Shown here piece after piece: positions 1-7,000 of a DNA stretch of 64,000 nt. The position numbers were made by a program, and so were the translations under genes. The notes beneath the pieces are model-generated. The model did no database searches, had not been told where the DNA came from, and worked only from the letters and a program-made list of their open reading frames with translations. Position 1 is the first letter of the stretch. Every line of letters begins with the position of its first letter. The DNA is from Hyphomicrobiales bacterium (GTDB lineage Bacteria > Pseudomonadota > Alphaproteobacteria > Rhizobiales > Rhizobiaceae). The DNA is taken from NCBI GenBank assembly GCA_900472625.1, contig UCIT01000070.1, forward strand, positions 1-64,000. Reading direction: 5' to 3'.

Positions 1-2
1 AT

Positions 3-149
3 GCGCCATCCGGCTCACGGGTGATGATGTCTGCCAGCATAGGCGCCTGTCGTTGCCCCCCAGGGTTTGATCCATCCGATTGCCTGAAGGCCGCGGATGA
101 AAACCTCTATCAAGCGAAGGCGCTGGGCAGGAACAGGGTCGTCGCGTAA
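3..149 (+). CDS. 3' end of a GGDEF-domain gene (cut by window edge)
   Basis: The frame is open from base 3 to a TAA at 147-149. It encodes the last 48 residues of a diguanylate cyclase-type domain. The closing signature is clear: an SIGA strand, then ADENLYQAK and GRNRV, the usual end of GGDEF domains. The catalytic GGDEF loop lies outside the window, so activity cannot be judged. The gene ends 45 bases before the convergent recombinase stop, which suggests the island boundary may lie near here. Confidence in the family is high; the gene may be whole beyond the left edge. Confidence 0.75.
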   Translation, partial: APSGSRVMMSASIGACRCPPGFDPSDCLKAADENLYQAKALGRNRVVA

Positions 150-194
150 AATCGAGTAAAGTCCCAGCCCACCTGCAGCCGCCTGATCTACCAG

Positions 195-1355
195 TCAGAC
201 GACGAGCCGGGCGGCGCGTCCCATCTTCCGTTCGGTATTGTTGTAGTAGCCCGACGCCTGGGTGACGGACTTGTGCAGGGACTGCTGCATCGCCTCGGGC
301 AAAGGGACACCGCGGTTCGCCGCCTCGGTCAGATACCCCGCGCGAAGTCCGTGCGCCGAAAACTGCGCCGGGTCCAGCCCGGCCTGCTTGATGCGGGTTT
401 TCAGGATAAGGTTGACAGACTGCGGCGTCATCGCGCGCCGATCAAGATTGCCCCACTGGTCGATACGCCGAAAGACTGGACCCGCGTCGATCTTTGCCTC
501 CGCCAACCAATGCTTGATTGCTGTCACGGACCTGCCGATAAGAACCACATGCTCGTCGTCATCCGCTGAAGTGGTCTTGGTGCGGCCGAGATGGATCGTC
601 AGGCAGGGGAGGAGAGGGGAGTGCTTGTCCGTCGGATTGGCGCGAACCGGTTCCTCGTCGACCAGATCCTCAACACGTAGTCCCACAACCTCGGAACGGC
701 GCCTGCCGCCGGATGCGAAAGCCATTAGCAGCAGCGCCCGATCGCGAAAATCGACCAGCCGATCGCCTGCGCAAGCCGCAAGCAGTTTGGCAAAGATATC
801 ACCGGTCACAGCCTTCTTGCTTTTTCTCTGCCGCGGGCGATTGCTGGCGCGAACCGCCAATCGGAGTGCGCTTTTCAGCGACGGCGCCGAGAATGATCCG
901 GTCAGCCCGCGCCAGCGCGTCAGGATCGACCAGCTCGTCAACCGGCGGCGAACGGTCGCCGGCGCATGCGGTCCGGTGCTTCTCAGCAAGCCCTTCAGCC
1001 GGAGAGCGGTGGCGACGTCCTCGGGCATGCCGTGGTCGGGATTGGTTTCCCGCTCGACGGGATCCCACAGATGGTGGGCGACGAATTTCAGAAGCAGACT
1101 TTCGGGGGCAGGCCAGGGGAGGGGAGTGCCTGTCGCCAGCACGCACCACGCCTCCAGATAGGCGAGATCGGATGCCAGCGCCCGCATGGTGTTGTCGCCC
1201 ATGCCTTCGTTGGCCAGATGCTTGAGCGTCGCGACGTCGTCGTCGGTGAGCAGTTCTGCAAGTTGATCGCGACGATCGAACGGCAGGATCGAATCGAGCG
1301 CATCCAGTTCCTCGGCGCGCTTCAGGACCGCGGTGTCCTCGGCCGGTTGGATCAT
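195..1355 (-). CDS. Tyrosine recombinase / phage-type integrase
   Basis: This 386-residue protein of the lambda-integrase family would cut and rejoin DNA at short target sites. The C-terminal catalytic half shows the first arginine in GGRRRSEVVGLR, the HGLRAG box (HxxR), a histidine in SLHKSV and the nucleophilic tyrosine in ASGYYNN. The N-terminal 150 residues look like a SAM-like core-binding domain. The start at 1355 (MIQPAED) is preferred, because the longer start at 1454 would run through the promoter and first codons of the divergent antitoxin gene. No att repeats were found by eye. It may be an island integrase or a XerC/D-like resolvase of a plasmid. Confidence 0.85.
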   Translation of the reverse strand: MIQPAEDTAVLKRAEELDALDSILPFDRRDQLAELLTDDDVATLKHLANEGMGDNTMRALASDLAYLEAWCVLATGTPLPWPAPESLLLKFVAHHLWDPVERETNPDHGMPEDVATALRLKGLLRSTGPHAPATVRRRLTSWSILTRWRGLTGSFSAPSLKSALRLAVRASNRPRQRKSKKAVTGDIFAKLLAACAGDRLVDFRDRALLLMAFASGGRRRSEVVGLRVEDLVDEEPVRANPTDKHSPLLPCLTIHLGRTKTTSADDDEHVVLIGRSVTAIKHWLAEAKIDAGPVFRRIDQWGNLDRRAMTPQSVNLILKTRIKQAGLDPAQFSAHGLRAGYLTEAANRGVPLPEAMQQSLHKSVTQASGYYNNTERKMGRAARLVV

Positions 1356-1393
1356 CGATTTATGTTTCAACCAAATGCTCCATCGATCAAGAG

Positions 1394-1436
1394 TTGCGAG
1401 ACTCCCGGAAATCCCGTATATTCCGGAACAAAGGAG
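1394..1436 (+). promoter_or_regulatory. Sigma70-type promoter, inverted repeat and RBS of the antitoxin gene
   Basis: TTGCGA (1394-1399), a 17-base spacer and TATATT (1417-1422) form a good housekeeping promoter. An inverted repeat, CCGGAA (1405-1410) and TTCCGG (1421-1426), straddles the -10 box and is a plausible operator for autorepression by a Phd/YefM antitoxin. AAGGAG (1431-1436) sits 7 bases before the ATG. Confidence 0.6.
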
Positions 1437-1443
1437 TTCTGTC

Positions 1444-1722
1444 ATGACATCCACTGTTACCGCTGCGGCGGTTTCGAAAAATTTCGGGGCGTATCAGGAC
1501 GCTGCAGTCCGCGAGCCCGTCATTATCACTAAAAACGGTCGTCCTCGTACCGTGCTGCTCGCCTATGAAGACTATGTCCGGCTGGCGAAGCGTGATCGTC
1601 GGGTAGAACTCTCGTCGGACCTCAGTGACGATGACCTGGCCGCCATTGAAGCATCGCGGATGGAGCCGGGTCTGGATCATCTCAATGCCGAACTGCTGAC
1701 GGACAAGCATGCTGCCGACTGA
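1444..1722 (+). CDS. Phd/YefM-family type II antitoxin
   Basis: This 92-residue protein has the Phd/YefM layout. An N-terminal DNA-binding fold includes VSKNFGAYQD, followed by REPVIITKNGRPRTVLLAYEDY, the family's standard beta-hairpin (quoted in parts: EPVIITKNGRPR, VLLAYEDY). The acidic C-terminal tail would bind and neutralise a toxin. The start at 1444 follows an AAGGAG site and a sigma70-like promoter carrying an inverted repeat. The next reading frame opens at 1709, overlapping this stop, as is usual in toxin-antitoxin operons. The family call is firm; the identity of the toxin is not. Confidence 0.85.
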   Translation: MTSTVTAAAVSKNFGAYQDAAVREPVIITKNGRPRTVLLAYEDYVRLAKRDRRVELSSDLSDDDLAAIEASRMEPGLDHLNAELLTDKHAAD

Positions 1723-2417
1723 ACCGAAGGTTGGCTGGCTGTCGCCCGATAACCCGACGGAACTCGCAATCGCCCTGACTGAGAACTTCGGTACATATTC
1801 TGGATCCGGCCAACCTGGCTTTGCAGGGCTACGTGCTACTGAGCGAAGACCTGTATTACCGGCAATTCGTTCAGGAAGCGGTCGGGGTCGATGGCACGTG
1901 GCTCCAGCCGGTCTTTGCATTCGCGCGGGAAACAGGCATTGTCGATAACGCTCGGTACTCGGATCTTGCGGTCAAACTTGCCTGGCGGCGGCATGCTCAC
2001 GTCAGCATCGACGTGACTGTGCTTACGAGCGCGTTCGACAACGACACCAGCCCAGCTCTTGTGAATTTTCGTGCCCTGACCAAGTTCATCGGGATTAAGG
2101 ACGCGGCCATTATGGCTCATGTCACCGTTGTCAGCGTTTTCCTCGGTCTGATCTGGGAAAGCGGCACCACCGTTTCCTTGAAGGCAATGGCCGCGACTAG
2201 CATCTTGCTCGAACAGCTCTTGCGTCATCGTCAGCATGATTGGCACTTGGCTCTGGCATATCTTTCCGAGCGCGCGGGATCCGAGCTCAAGGATTACATC
2301 AATGATTGGGTGAGAGGGCATTTTCTACCTCAATCGGAGCTGTCTAGGGGGCGAAACGAATACCACTACGTTCGCAGCCGGCGGTGGATGGCCGCGTACA
2401 GGCGGCGCTTGAAATGA
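1709..2417 (+). pseudogene. Antitoxin-linked gene split by a frameshift (possible toxin, unknown family)
   Basis: An ATG at 1709 overlaps the antitoxin stop and reads about 30 residues to TENFGTY near 1798. The natural continuation (ILDPANLALQGYVLLSEDLYY, seen as ILDPANLAL and GYVLLSEDLYY) is in another frame, which then stays open to 2417 for about 200 residues. That frame has no good start of its own; TTG at 1821 is the best and has no ribosome site. A two-base loss near 1797 would explain this. The segment LLSEDLYYRQF followed by WLQP recalls PIN-like nucleases, but I do not claim that family. If the shift is real the partner is inactive and the antitoxin is an orphan. Confidence 0.45.
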
Positions 2418-2787
2418 TCGATGGCTGTGTCCAACTCAATGGTTTGGCTCAGGTGCGTAGGATATGGCGGTCACAATCGCGACGCGGGCCTGCGTTTGTT
2501 CTTTGGTACAAGAACGTAAGAAAGCGACTGCTCAATCATGTTGCTTTCGTTTCAACAACTTGACGATTCCACGTGTCCCGAAGAGGTCGGGTCGCTGGTT
2601 CGTACCCTTTCAAGACCTGCACTGTCCTGTATTCTGATTTCCCTTGATTTGTCGACCACCGCTCTCGGTCGCCACTGGTCGCACGTTCGCCCCGTCGCGG
2701 CCTTTTCCCCGGCGCCGATATTTGGGAGTGCGAAGGCTCGGGGAGAGAAGATTAAGGTCACGCCGGACAGCTCTTCGAGACCCGGGA
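2418..2787. other. Intergenic, no gene recognised
   Basis: About 370 bases between the frameshifted gene and the LOG gene. Short open frames on both strands lack ribosome sites and family likeness. A stretch near 2580-2620 has a GGTTCGTACC element resembling a tRNA T-arm, but no cloverleaf can be folded around it. Confidence 0.4.
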
Positions 2788-3369
2788 TTACAACCACTTG
2801 GACACGTTGACCGGTTTGAAATGGCGCAACAAACCGATCAGTCGGCCGGCGTCCGCGTCGACCGAGATCGAGTGGCGCTGCGCCACCGGCAGAAATTTTG
2901 TTTCGACCATGTGATCAATGAATCGCAGAAACGTATCGAAGAACCCGGACGTGTTCAGCAAGCCTACGGGTTTGTTGATCTCGGCAAGCTGGTTCATAGT
3001 CCAGACTTCCATCAGCTCCTCGATCGTGCCAATGCCGCCTGGCAGTGCGATGAATCCATCGGCGAGTTCTGCCATGCGCTGCTTGCGCATGCGCAGCGTC
3101 GGTGCGATCTCGTCGGATGTCAGGCGCGGATGCGATTGACCGTGCTGATGCAGGCTTTCGGTTATAACGCCATGGGCGACACCGCCCGCCTCGAGCACGG
3201 CATCTGCGACGACGCCCATCAGGCCCTTGGTCGTGCCGCCATAAACAAGGCCGATACCTTGGCTGGCAAGCGCCTTGCCCAATTCCATCGCGTCCTCGGC
3301 GAAATTACCCGTCGCGCCGAAATTCGGTCCGCAGAACACTGCTATCGTCTTGATGGAACGCTCGGTCAT
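2788..3369 (-). CDS. LOG-family protein (TIGR00730)
   Basis: This 193-residue Rossmann-fold protein has the family signature PGGIGTIEE (PGGxGTxxE) and the upstream RMRKQRMAELADGFIALPGG region, seen in parts as MRKQRMAELAD and FIALPGG. Family members act as nucleoside 5'-monophosphate phosphoribohydrolases; the plant-associated ones release active cytokinin from its riboside monophosphate. The N-terminus AVFCGPNFG also fits the family, which usually reads VFCGSxxG. Length is normal. It lies 12 bases downstream of an azoreductase relic on the same strand, which suggests a former two-gene operon. Substrate specificity cannot be read from sequence. Confidence 0.9.
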   Translation of the reverse strand: MTERSIKTIAVFCGPNFGATGNFAEDAMELGKALASQGIGLVYGGTTKGLMGVVADAVLEAGGVAHGVITESLHQHGQSHPRLTSDEIAPTLRMRKQRMAELADGFIALPGGIGTIEELMEVWTMNQLAEINKPVGLLNTSGFFDTFLRFIDHMVETKFLPVAQRHSISVDADAGRLIGLLRHFKPVNVSKWL

Positions 3370-3381
3370 GTCAGCCTCATC

Positions 3382-3858
3382 CTAAAGCTTCGCTTTCGTC
3401 CTGATCTCATACGGACCAGAGAAATGAGCGGTAAGTTCGCGATCCGTCGCCTGTCTTGTTCGCTCCAGCGGGTCGCCGCCCGCACTCGTTCCCTGAACGG
3501 TGAAGACGGTCACGGTCTTGAGGCCGATCATGGCTAGGATGGTCTTCAGGTAAGGCGTGATGAAATCCGGCTGGCGGGCCTGTTCGCCGGAAAAGCGGCC
3601 GCCGGAGGCGATGGCAATGAAGACCGGGCGGTCAAGGAGCAGGCCGGTCTTGCCTCCGGGGCCAACCGAAAATGTCCGCCGCGCACGAACGACATGATCG
3701 ATCCAGGCTTGATGGGTCTGAAGTTGGTGACGTGACAAGCAGAAAGGCGGCCTCATTCGCCCAGCCGTGGGTCTCCAGAAGTAAGCGGGCGAAGCAGGTG
3801 GGCTGCCGGATCCCATGGTGTGCTGCTGGTGCTTGAACAGTTTGCCGACGGCGGTCAT
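3382..3858 (-). pseudogene. FMN-dependent NADH-azoreductase (AzoR-like) remnant
   Basis: From about 3717 downward the frame matches the C-terminal half of AzoR-type flavodoxin-fold reductases: QAWIDHVVRA, then GLLLDRPVFIAIASGG, then PDFITPYLKTILAMIG. The preceding 47 residues do not resemble the family. The N-terminal FMN-phosphate loop expected there is missing, so the gene is 5' truncated or frameshifted. The remaining half could not form a flavin site by itself. It sits just upstream of the LOG gene and was probably once cotranscribed with it. Confidence 0.6.
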
Positions 3859-4036
3859 GTGAACGCCGATGATGTCGTCGCGATCGGAAAGCGACGGATT
3901 TGCAACGAACCTATCCGTGACATGAATCCCATGAAGGGTTTGCGTCTGCGTTCGAATAGATCAAAATCTAATCAACTGCGTAACGTGATCTGAAATCGGC
4001 CCTGCTACACAGCGTCATCTTCTGGGAAGCGATGTC

Positions 4037-5848
4037 ATGATCCTTGAGTTGCAGAACGCCATTCTGGAAATGATTGCCAAAGGCGAACCGCTGGCAGCAA
4101 CCGTCGAGCAGCTCTGCATGAGGGTAGAGGCCGCCGTTCCGGGCATTACGGCGTCTGTTCTCATCCTGAAAGGCGGCCACCTCCACACTCTGGCTGGCCC
4201 TTCTCTCCCATTGGAGTACTCAGCGGCCATCGACGGTCTCGAACCAGGGCCTTTGGCAGGCTCCTGCGGTACGGCAGCATTCCTGGGGCAGCCAGTGAGT
4301 GTCACCGACATTGAAGTTGATCCGCGATGGCAGGACTTCAAGGCACTGGCGTTGCCGCTGGGCTTCAAAGCTTGTTGGTCCAGCCCAATCAAAAGCCACG
4401 AGCATGTGATAGGAACCTTCGCTTTTTACTATCCGGAGCCGCGCGGGCCTAGCGCGATGGAACATGAGCTTGTCGAAGCCTGCGTTCATTTATGCACAAT
4501 CGCTATCGATAGAGAGGAACGGGTACTCGAGCGCCAACGACTGACTTACGTCGACGCTCTTACAGGCCTGCCCAACCGTGCTCGATTCAACCTGGCGCTT
4601 GAAGAAGATTTGGCCCACTCCGAGGGGGCCTGGGGGATTTTGCTCGCTGATATCGATAATCTCAAGTTGGTCAACGATACGTTCGGACATGCGGCGGGCG
4701 ACGATTTAATTCAAGTCGTCGGAGAGCGCATCTCAGCGGCGGCAGGCCGGCAAAACACATTCCGATTGGGTGGAGACGAATTTGCTGTGATCGTGCTGGG
4801 CGACGTTTTGGATCTCGATGCCAGAGCCAGTGACATCCTCCTGGCGCTCTCTTCTTCCGCGACGTGCGGAGGTCACGTTGTTTTTCCAAGCGCGACAATC
4901 GGAGGAGCGGTCGCAGAAGCGGACGCAATTCCAGATAAGACCCGTCAGAACGCCGATGTCGCACTGTATCACGCGAAAGAAAAAAGCCGAGGTCGCTATG
5001 TACAACATTTCCCCGGCCTTGGTACCGCCCTGACGCGACGATTCAGAGCTGTGCGAGACGTCGGGGTCGCGCTTGCCGAGGACAGGATCGACGCGCACTA
5101 TCAGCCGATCATGCGACTAGATACGGGAGAGGTCGTAGGTTTCGAAGCACTGTGTCGGATGACCACACAAGGCGGGGAAATCGTCGCGGCGGCACATTTT
5201 CATGAGGCAACAAAGGATGCGCATGTTGCGGGCGCGTTGACCCAGCGGATATTGCAGCGGGTGGCAAGGGATATTCGCAATTGGCTCGATGAAGGGCTTC
5301 CACTGCAGAATGTCGGCATTAACCTGTCGGCCGCGGATTTTCGCGGCGGGGGTTTGCGAGACAGACTTTGCCGGATTTTTGATGACGCGGATGTTCCTCT
5401 TGATCATGTTATTCTGGAGGTGACAGAATCGGTCTACCTCGGCCACCGGGATCACGTGGTTGCCGACGAGATAAAGGCGCTTCGTTCTGAGGGTCTGCGG
5501 GTTGCTCTTGACGACTTTGGAACTGGTTACGCGTCATTGACTCACCTGCTCACCGTGCCGATCGATATCATCAAGATCGACAAGTCCTTCATCGACAGGT
5601 TGGTGCCGGGAGATGCGGGGATCTTCATCGTCGAAGGCCTTATTGGAATAGCTCGTAACCTCGGCATCCGCGTGGTGGCGGAAGGGATCGAGACGCAATC
5701 CCAGGCTGACCAGTTGCAGATCCTTGGCTGCAAGCTCGGTCAAGGCTACCTGTTTTCCAGGGCCGTTGATCGCGGAGCCGCAGCCACTCTCTTAATGAAC
5801 CGAGGACAGCGAAGTGACGGAGTGGAGGCTCGTGCAAAGGTCTCTTAG
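4037..5848 (+). CDS. GAF-GGDEF-EAL cyclic-di-GMP protein
   Basis: This 603-residue soluble protein has an N-terminal GAF sensor (about 15-160, with AGSCGTAAFLGQPVSVTDI). A GGDEF domain follows (about 170-330, intact RLGGDEFA at 243-250), then an EAL domain (about 345-590). The cyclase I-site RxxD is absent (RQNT at that place). The EAL catalytic set is complete: FEALCR, NLSAADF, EVTES, DDFGTGYASL, KIDKSF and AEGIET. It could therefore make or cleave c-di-GMP, with the GAF domain sensing a small ligand or redox state. The start at 4037 follows GGGAAG about 10 bases upstream. It is followed 107 bases later by an HD-GYP gene on the same strand. Confidence 0.92.
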   Translation: MILELQNAILEMIAKGEPLAATVEQLCMRVEAAVPGITASVLILKGGHLHTLAGPSLPLEYSAAIDGLEPGPLAGSCGTAAFLGQPVSVTDIEVDPRWQDFKALALPLGFKACWSSPIKSHEHVIGTFAFYYPEPRGPSAMEHELVEACVHLCTIAIDREERVLERQRLTYVDALTGLPNRARFNLALEEDLAHSEGAWGILLADIDNLKLVNDTFGHAAGDDLIQVVGERISAAAGRQNTFRLGGDEFAVIVLGDVLDLDARASDILLALSSSATCGGHVVFPSATIGGAVAEADAIPDKTRQNADVALYHAKEKSRGRYVQHFPGLGTALTRRFRAVRDVGVALAEDRIDAHYQPIMRLDTGEVVGFEALCRMTTQGGEIVAAAHFHEATKDAHVAGALTQRILQRVARDIRNWLDEGLPLQNVGINLSAADFRGGGLRDRLCRIFDDADVPLDHVILEVTESVYLGHRDHVVADEIKALRSEGLRVALDDFGTGYASLTHLLTVPIDIIKIDKSFIDRLVPGDAGIFIVEGLIGIARNLGIRVVAEGIETQSQADQLQILGCKLGQGYLFSRAVDRGAAATLLMNRGQRSDGVEARAKVS

Positions 5849-5917
5849 GCTGCTTCGCCTTAAACTTTGGCGCGGAACTACGGTCTGTCGCGCAGCTGCC
5901 AAGGTTCGAGCGACCGC

Positions 5918-5934
5918 AATTTAATACTTAAATT
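5918..5934. promoter_or_regulatory. AT-rich perfect palindrome before the HD-GYP gene
   Basis: AATTTAA-TAC-TTAAATT is a perfect 7-base inverted repeat with a 3-base centre, ending 21 bases before the ATG at 5956. It stands out in GC-rich surroundings and could be an operator or part of a promoter. No regulator is assigned. Confidence 0.4.
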
Positions 5935-5955
5935 ATTTTGAAAAAAGGGCGCGCG

Positions 5956-6921
5956 ATGCGAAAGAGGGTTCGGGTCAACCAATTGCGGGTTGGGATGTAC
6001 ATAGAGGATGTGGAATTCAGTGAACAGCAGGACGCGTTGCGGTTCAAGCCGTTCTTGATCTCGTCGGCGCGACAAGTCGAAACGATGATGGGACGTCGCG
6101 TCATGAGTGTTGTGATCGACGTCGGTAAGGGTGCGGACGTGGTGGGTAGCACATTACCGCCGCAGCAAAATGACCGCATAGCGTTCGATGCCGATTTAAC
6201 TGCTACGTTCTCGACAGATGACCTGATGAAAGCGAGGCAGTGCATTGATGATACGCGGCCGCAGATCCGTCAAATGCTTGCTGACGCGCGGATTAAGTCG
6301 TCCTTCGCCAGCGACGCGGCAAACTCTGCGGTCGAGCGGATCATGTCGGAAGCTTTTGCTAACGCGGGTGCGTTGATAGCTGTCGCAAAGCTGAAGGAGA
6401 AGGACGAGCTGACGTTCCTGCACTCGCTGGCCGTGAGCGCGCTGATGATCGCATTCGGTCGCGGTCTTGGCCATCGAGAAGAGGATGTCCGTACACTTGG
6501 GCTTGGTGGTCTGGTGCACGATCTGGGAAAGATGTCACTCCCTGAGGGGATCTTAAAGAAATCCGGCGAATTGACCGCAGCCGAAATGGACCTTGTTCGA
6601 GGCCATCCCGAGCGGGGTTATGAGATGATTTCGAAGGCGGGGCAGGTGCCCCAACAGGTGCTCGACATCTGTCGCTATCACCATGAGAAGTACGACGGAT
6701 CCGGCTATTCTAGCCGGCTCGTCGGCAATCATATTCCTTATGTTGCTCGGCTCGCCGCGATCTGCGACGTTTATGAGGCGTTGACGACGATCAGGCCTTA
6801 CAAACGCGCCTATTCGCAGGCTGAAGCAATCAACATGATGGTGTCTTCACCGGGCCACTTCGACAGCCGTCTTCTGTCAGCTTTTATGTCGAAGATGGTG
6901 ATAAGTGGCACGCTTCATTAG
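5956..6921 (+). CDS. HD-GYP c-di-GMP phosphodiesterase with DUF3391 N-terminus
   Basis: This 321-residue protein has an N-terminal DUF3391 segment (VNQLRVGMYIEDVEF) and an HD-GYP domain from about residue 140 to 300. The metal-binding residues are visible in LHSLAVS, LVHDLGK and GHPERGYEM, and in HHEKYDGSGY. The last motif reads GYS where most family members have GYP. DVYEALT and RPYKRA follow as expected. It should hydrolyse c-di-GMP to pGpG or GMP. The ATG at 5956 is chosen over a TTG at 5938 because it gives the usual N-terminus and has a purine-rich AAAAAAGGG upstream. It lies within a row of c-di-GMP genes. Confidence 0.9.
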   Translation: MRKRVRVNQLRVGMYIEDVEFSEQQDALRFKPFLISSARQVETMMGRRVMSVVIDVGKGADVVGSTLPPQQNDRIAFDADLTATFSTDDLMKARQCIDDTRPQIRQMLADARIKSSFASDAANSAVERIMSEAFANAGALIAVAKLKEKDELTFLHSLAVSALMIAFGRGLGHREEDVRTLGLGGLVHDLGKMSLPEGILKKSGELTAAEMDLVRGHPERGYEMISKAGQVPQQVLDICRYHHEKYDGSGYSSRLVGNHIPYVARLAAICDVYEALTTIRPYKRAYSQAEAINMMVSSPGHFDSRLLSAFMSKMVISGTLH

Positions 6922-7000
6922 ATTTGGGAACCCAACTGCGACAGCTTGTCATAAAAGCCGCTGCAGACGTGGAATGAGCCGCATCAGCCCAGCGCTGAGA

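Noticed and set aside
262..1161. Large plus-strand frame opposite the recombinase
   Set aside because: Arginine/serine-rich shadow of a GC-rich gene; the minus-strand frame has all catalytic motifs.
1355..1454. Longer recombinase start at 1454
   Set aside because: It would read through the antitoxin promoter and first codons, and the extra 33 residues do not resemble the family.
2580..2625. tRNA-like T-arm (GGTTCGTACC) near the recombinase as a possible attachment tRNA
   Set aside because: No acceptor stem, anticodon arm or CCA end can be folded around it; the element is just a short palindrome.
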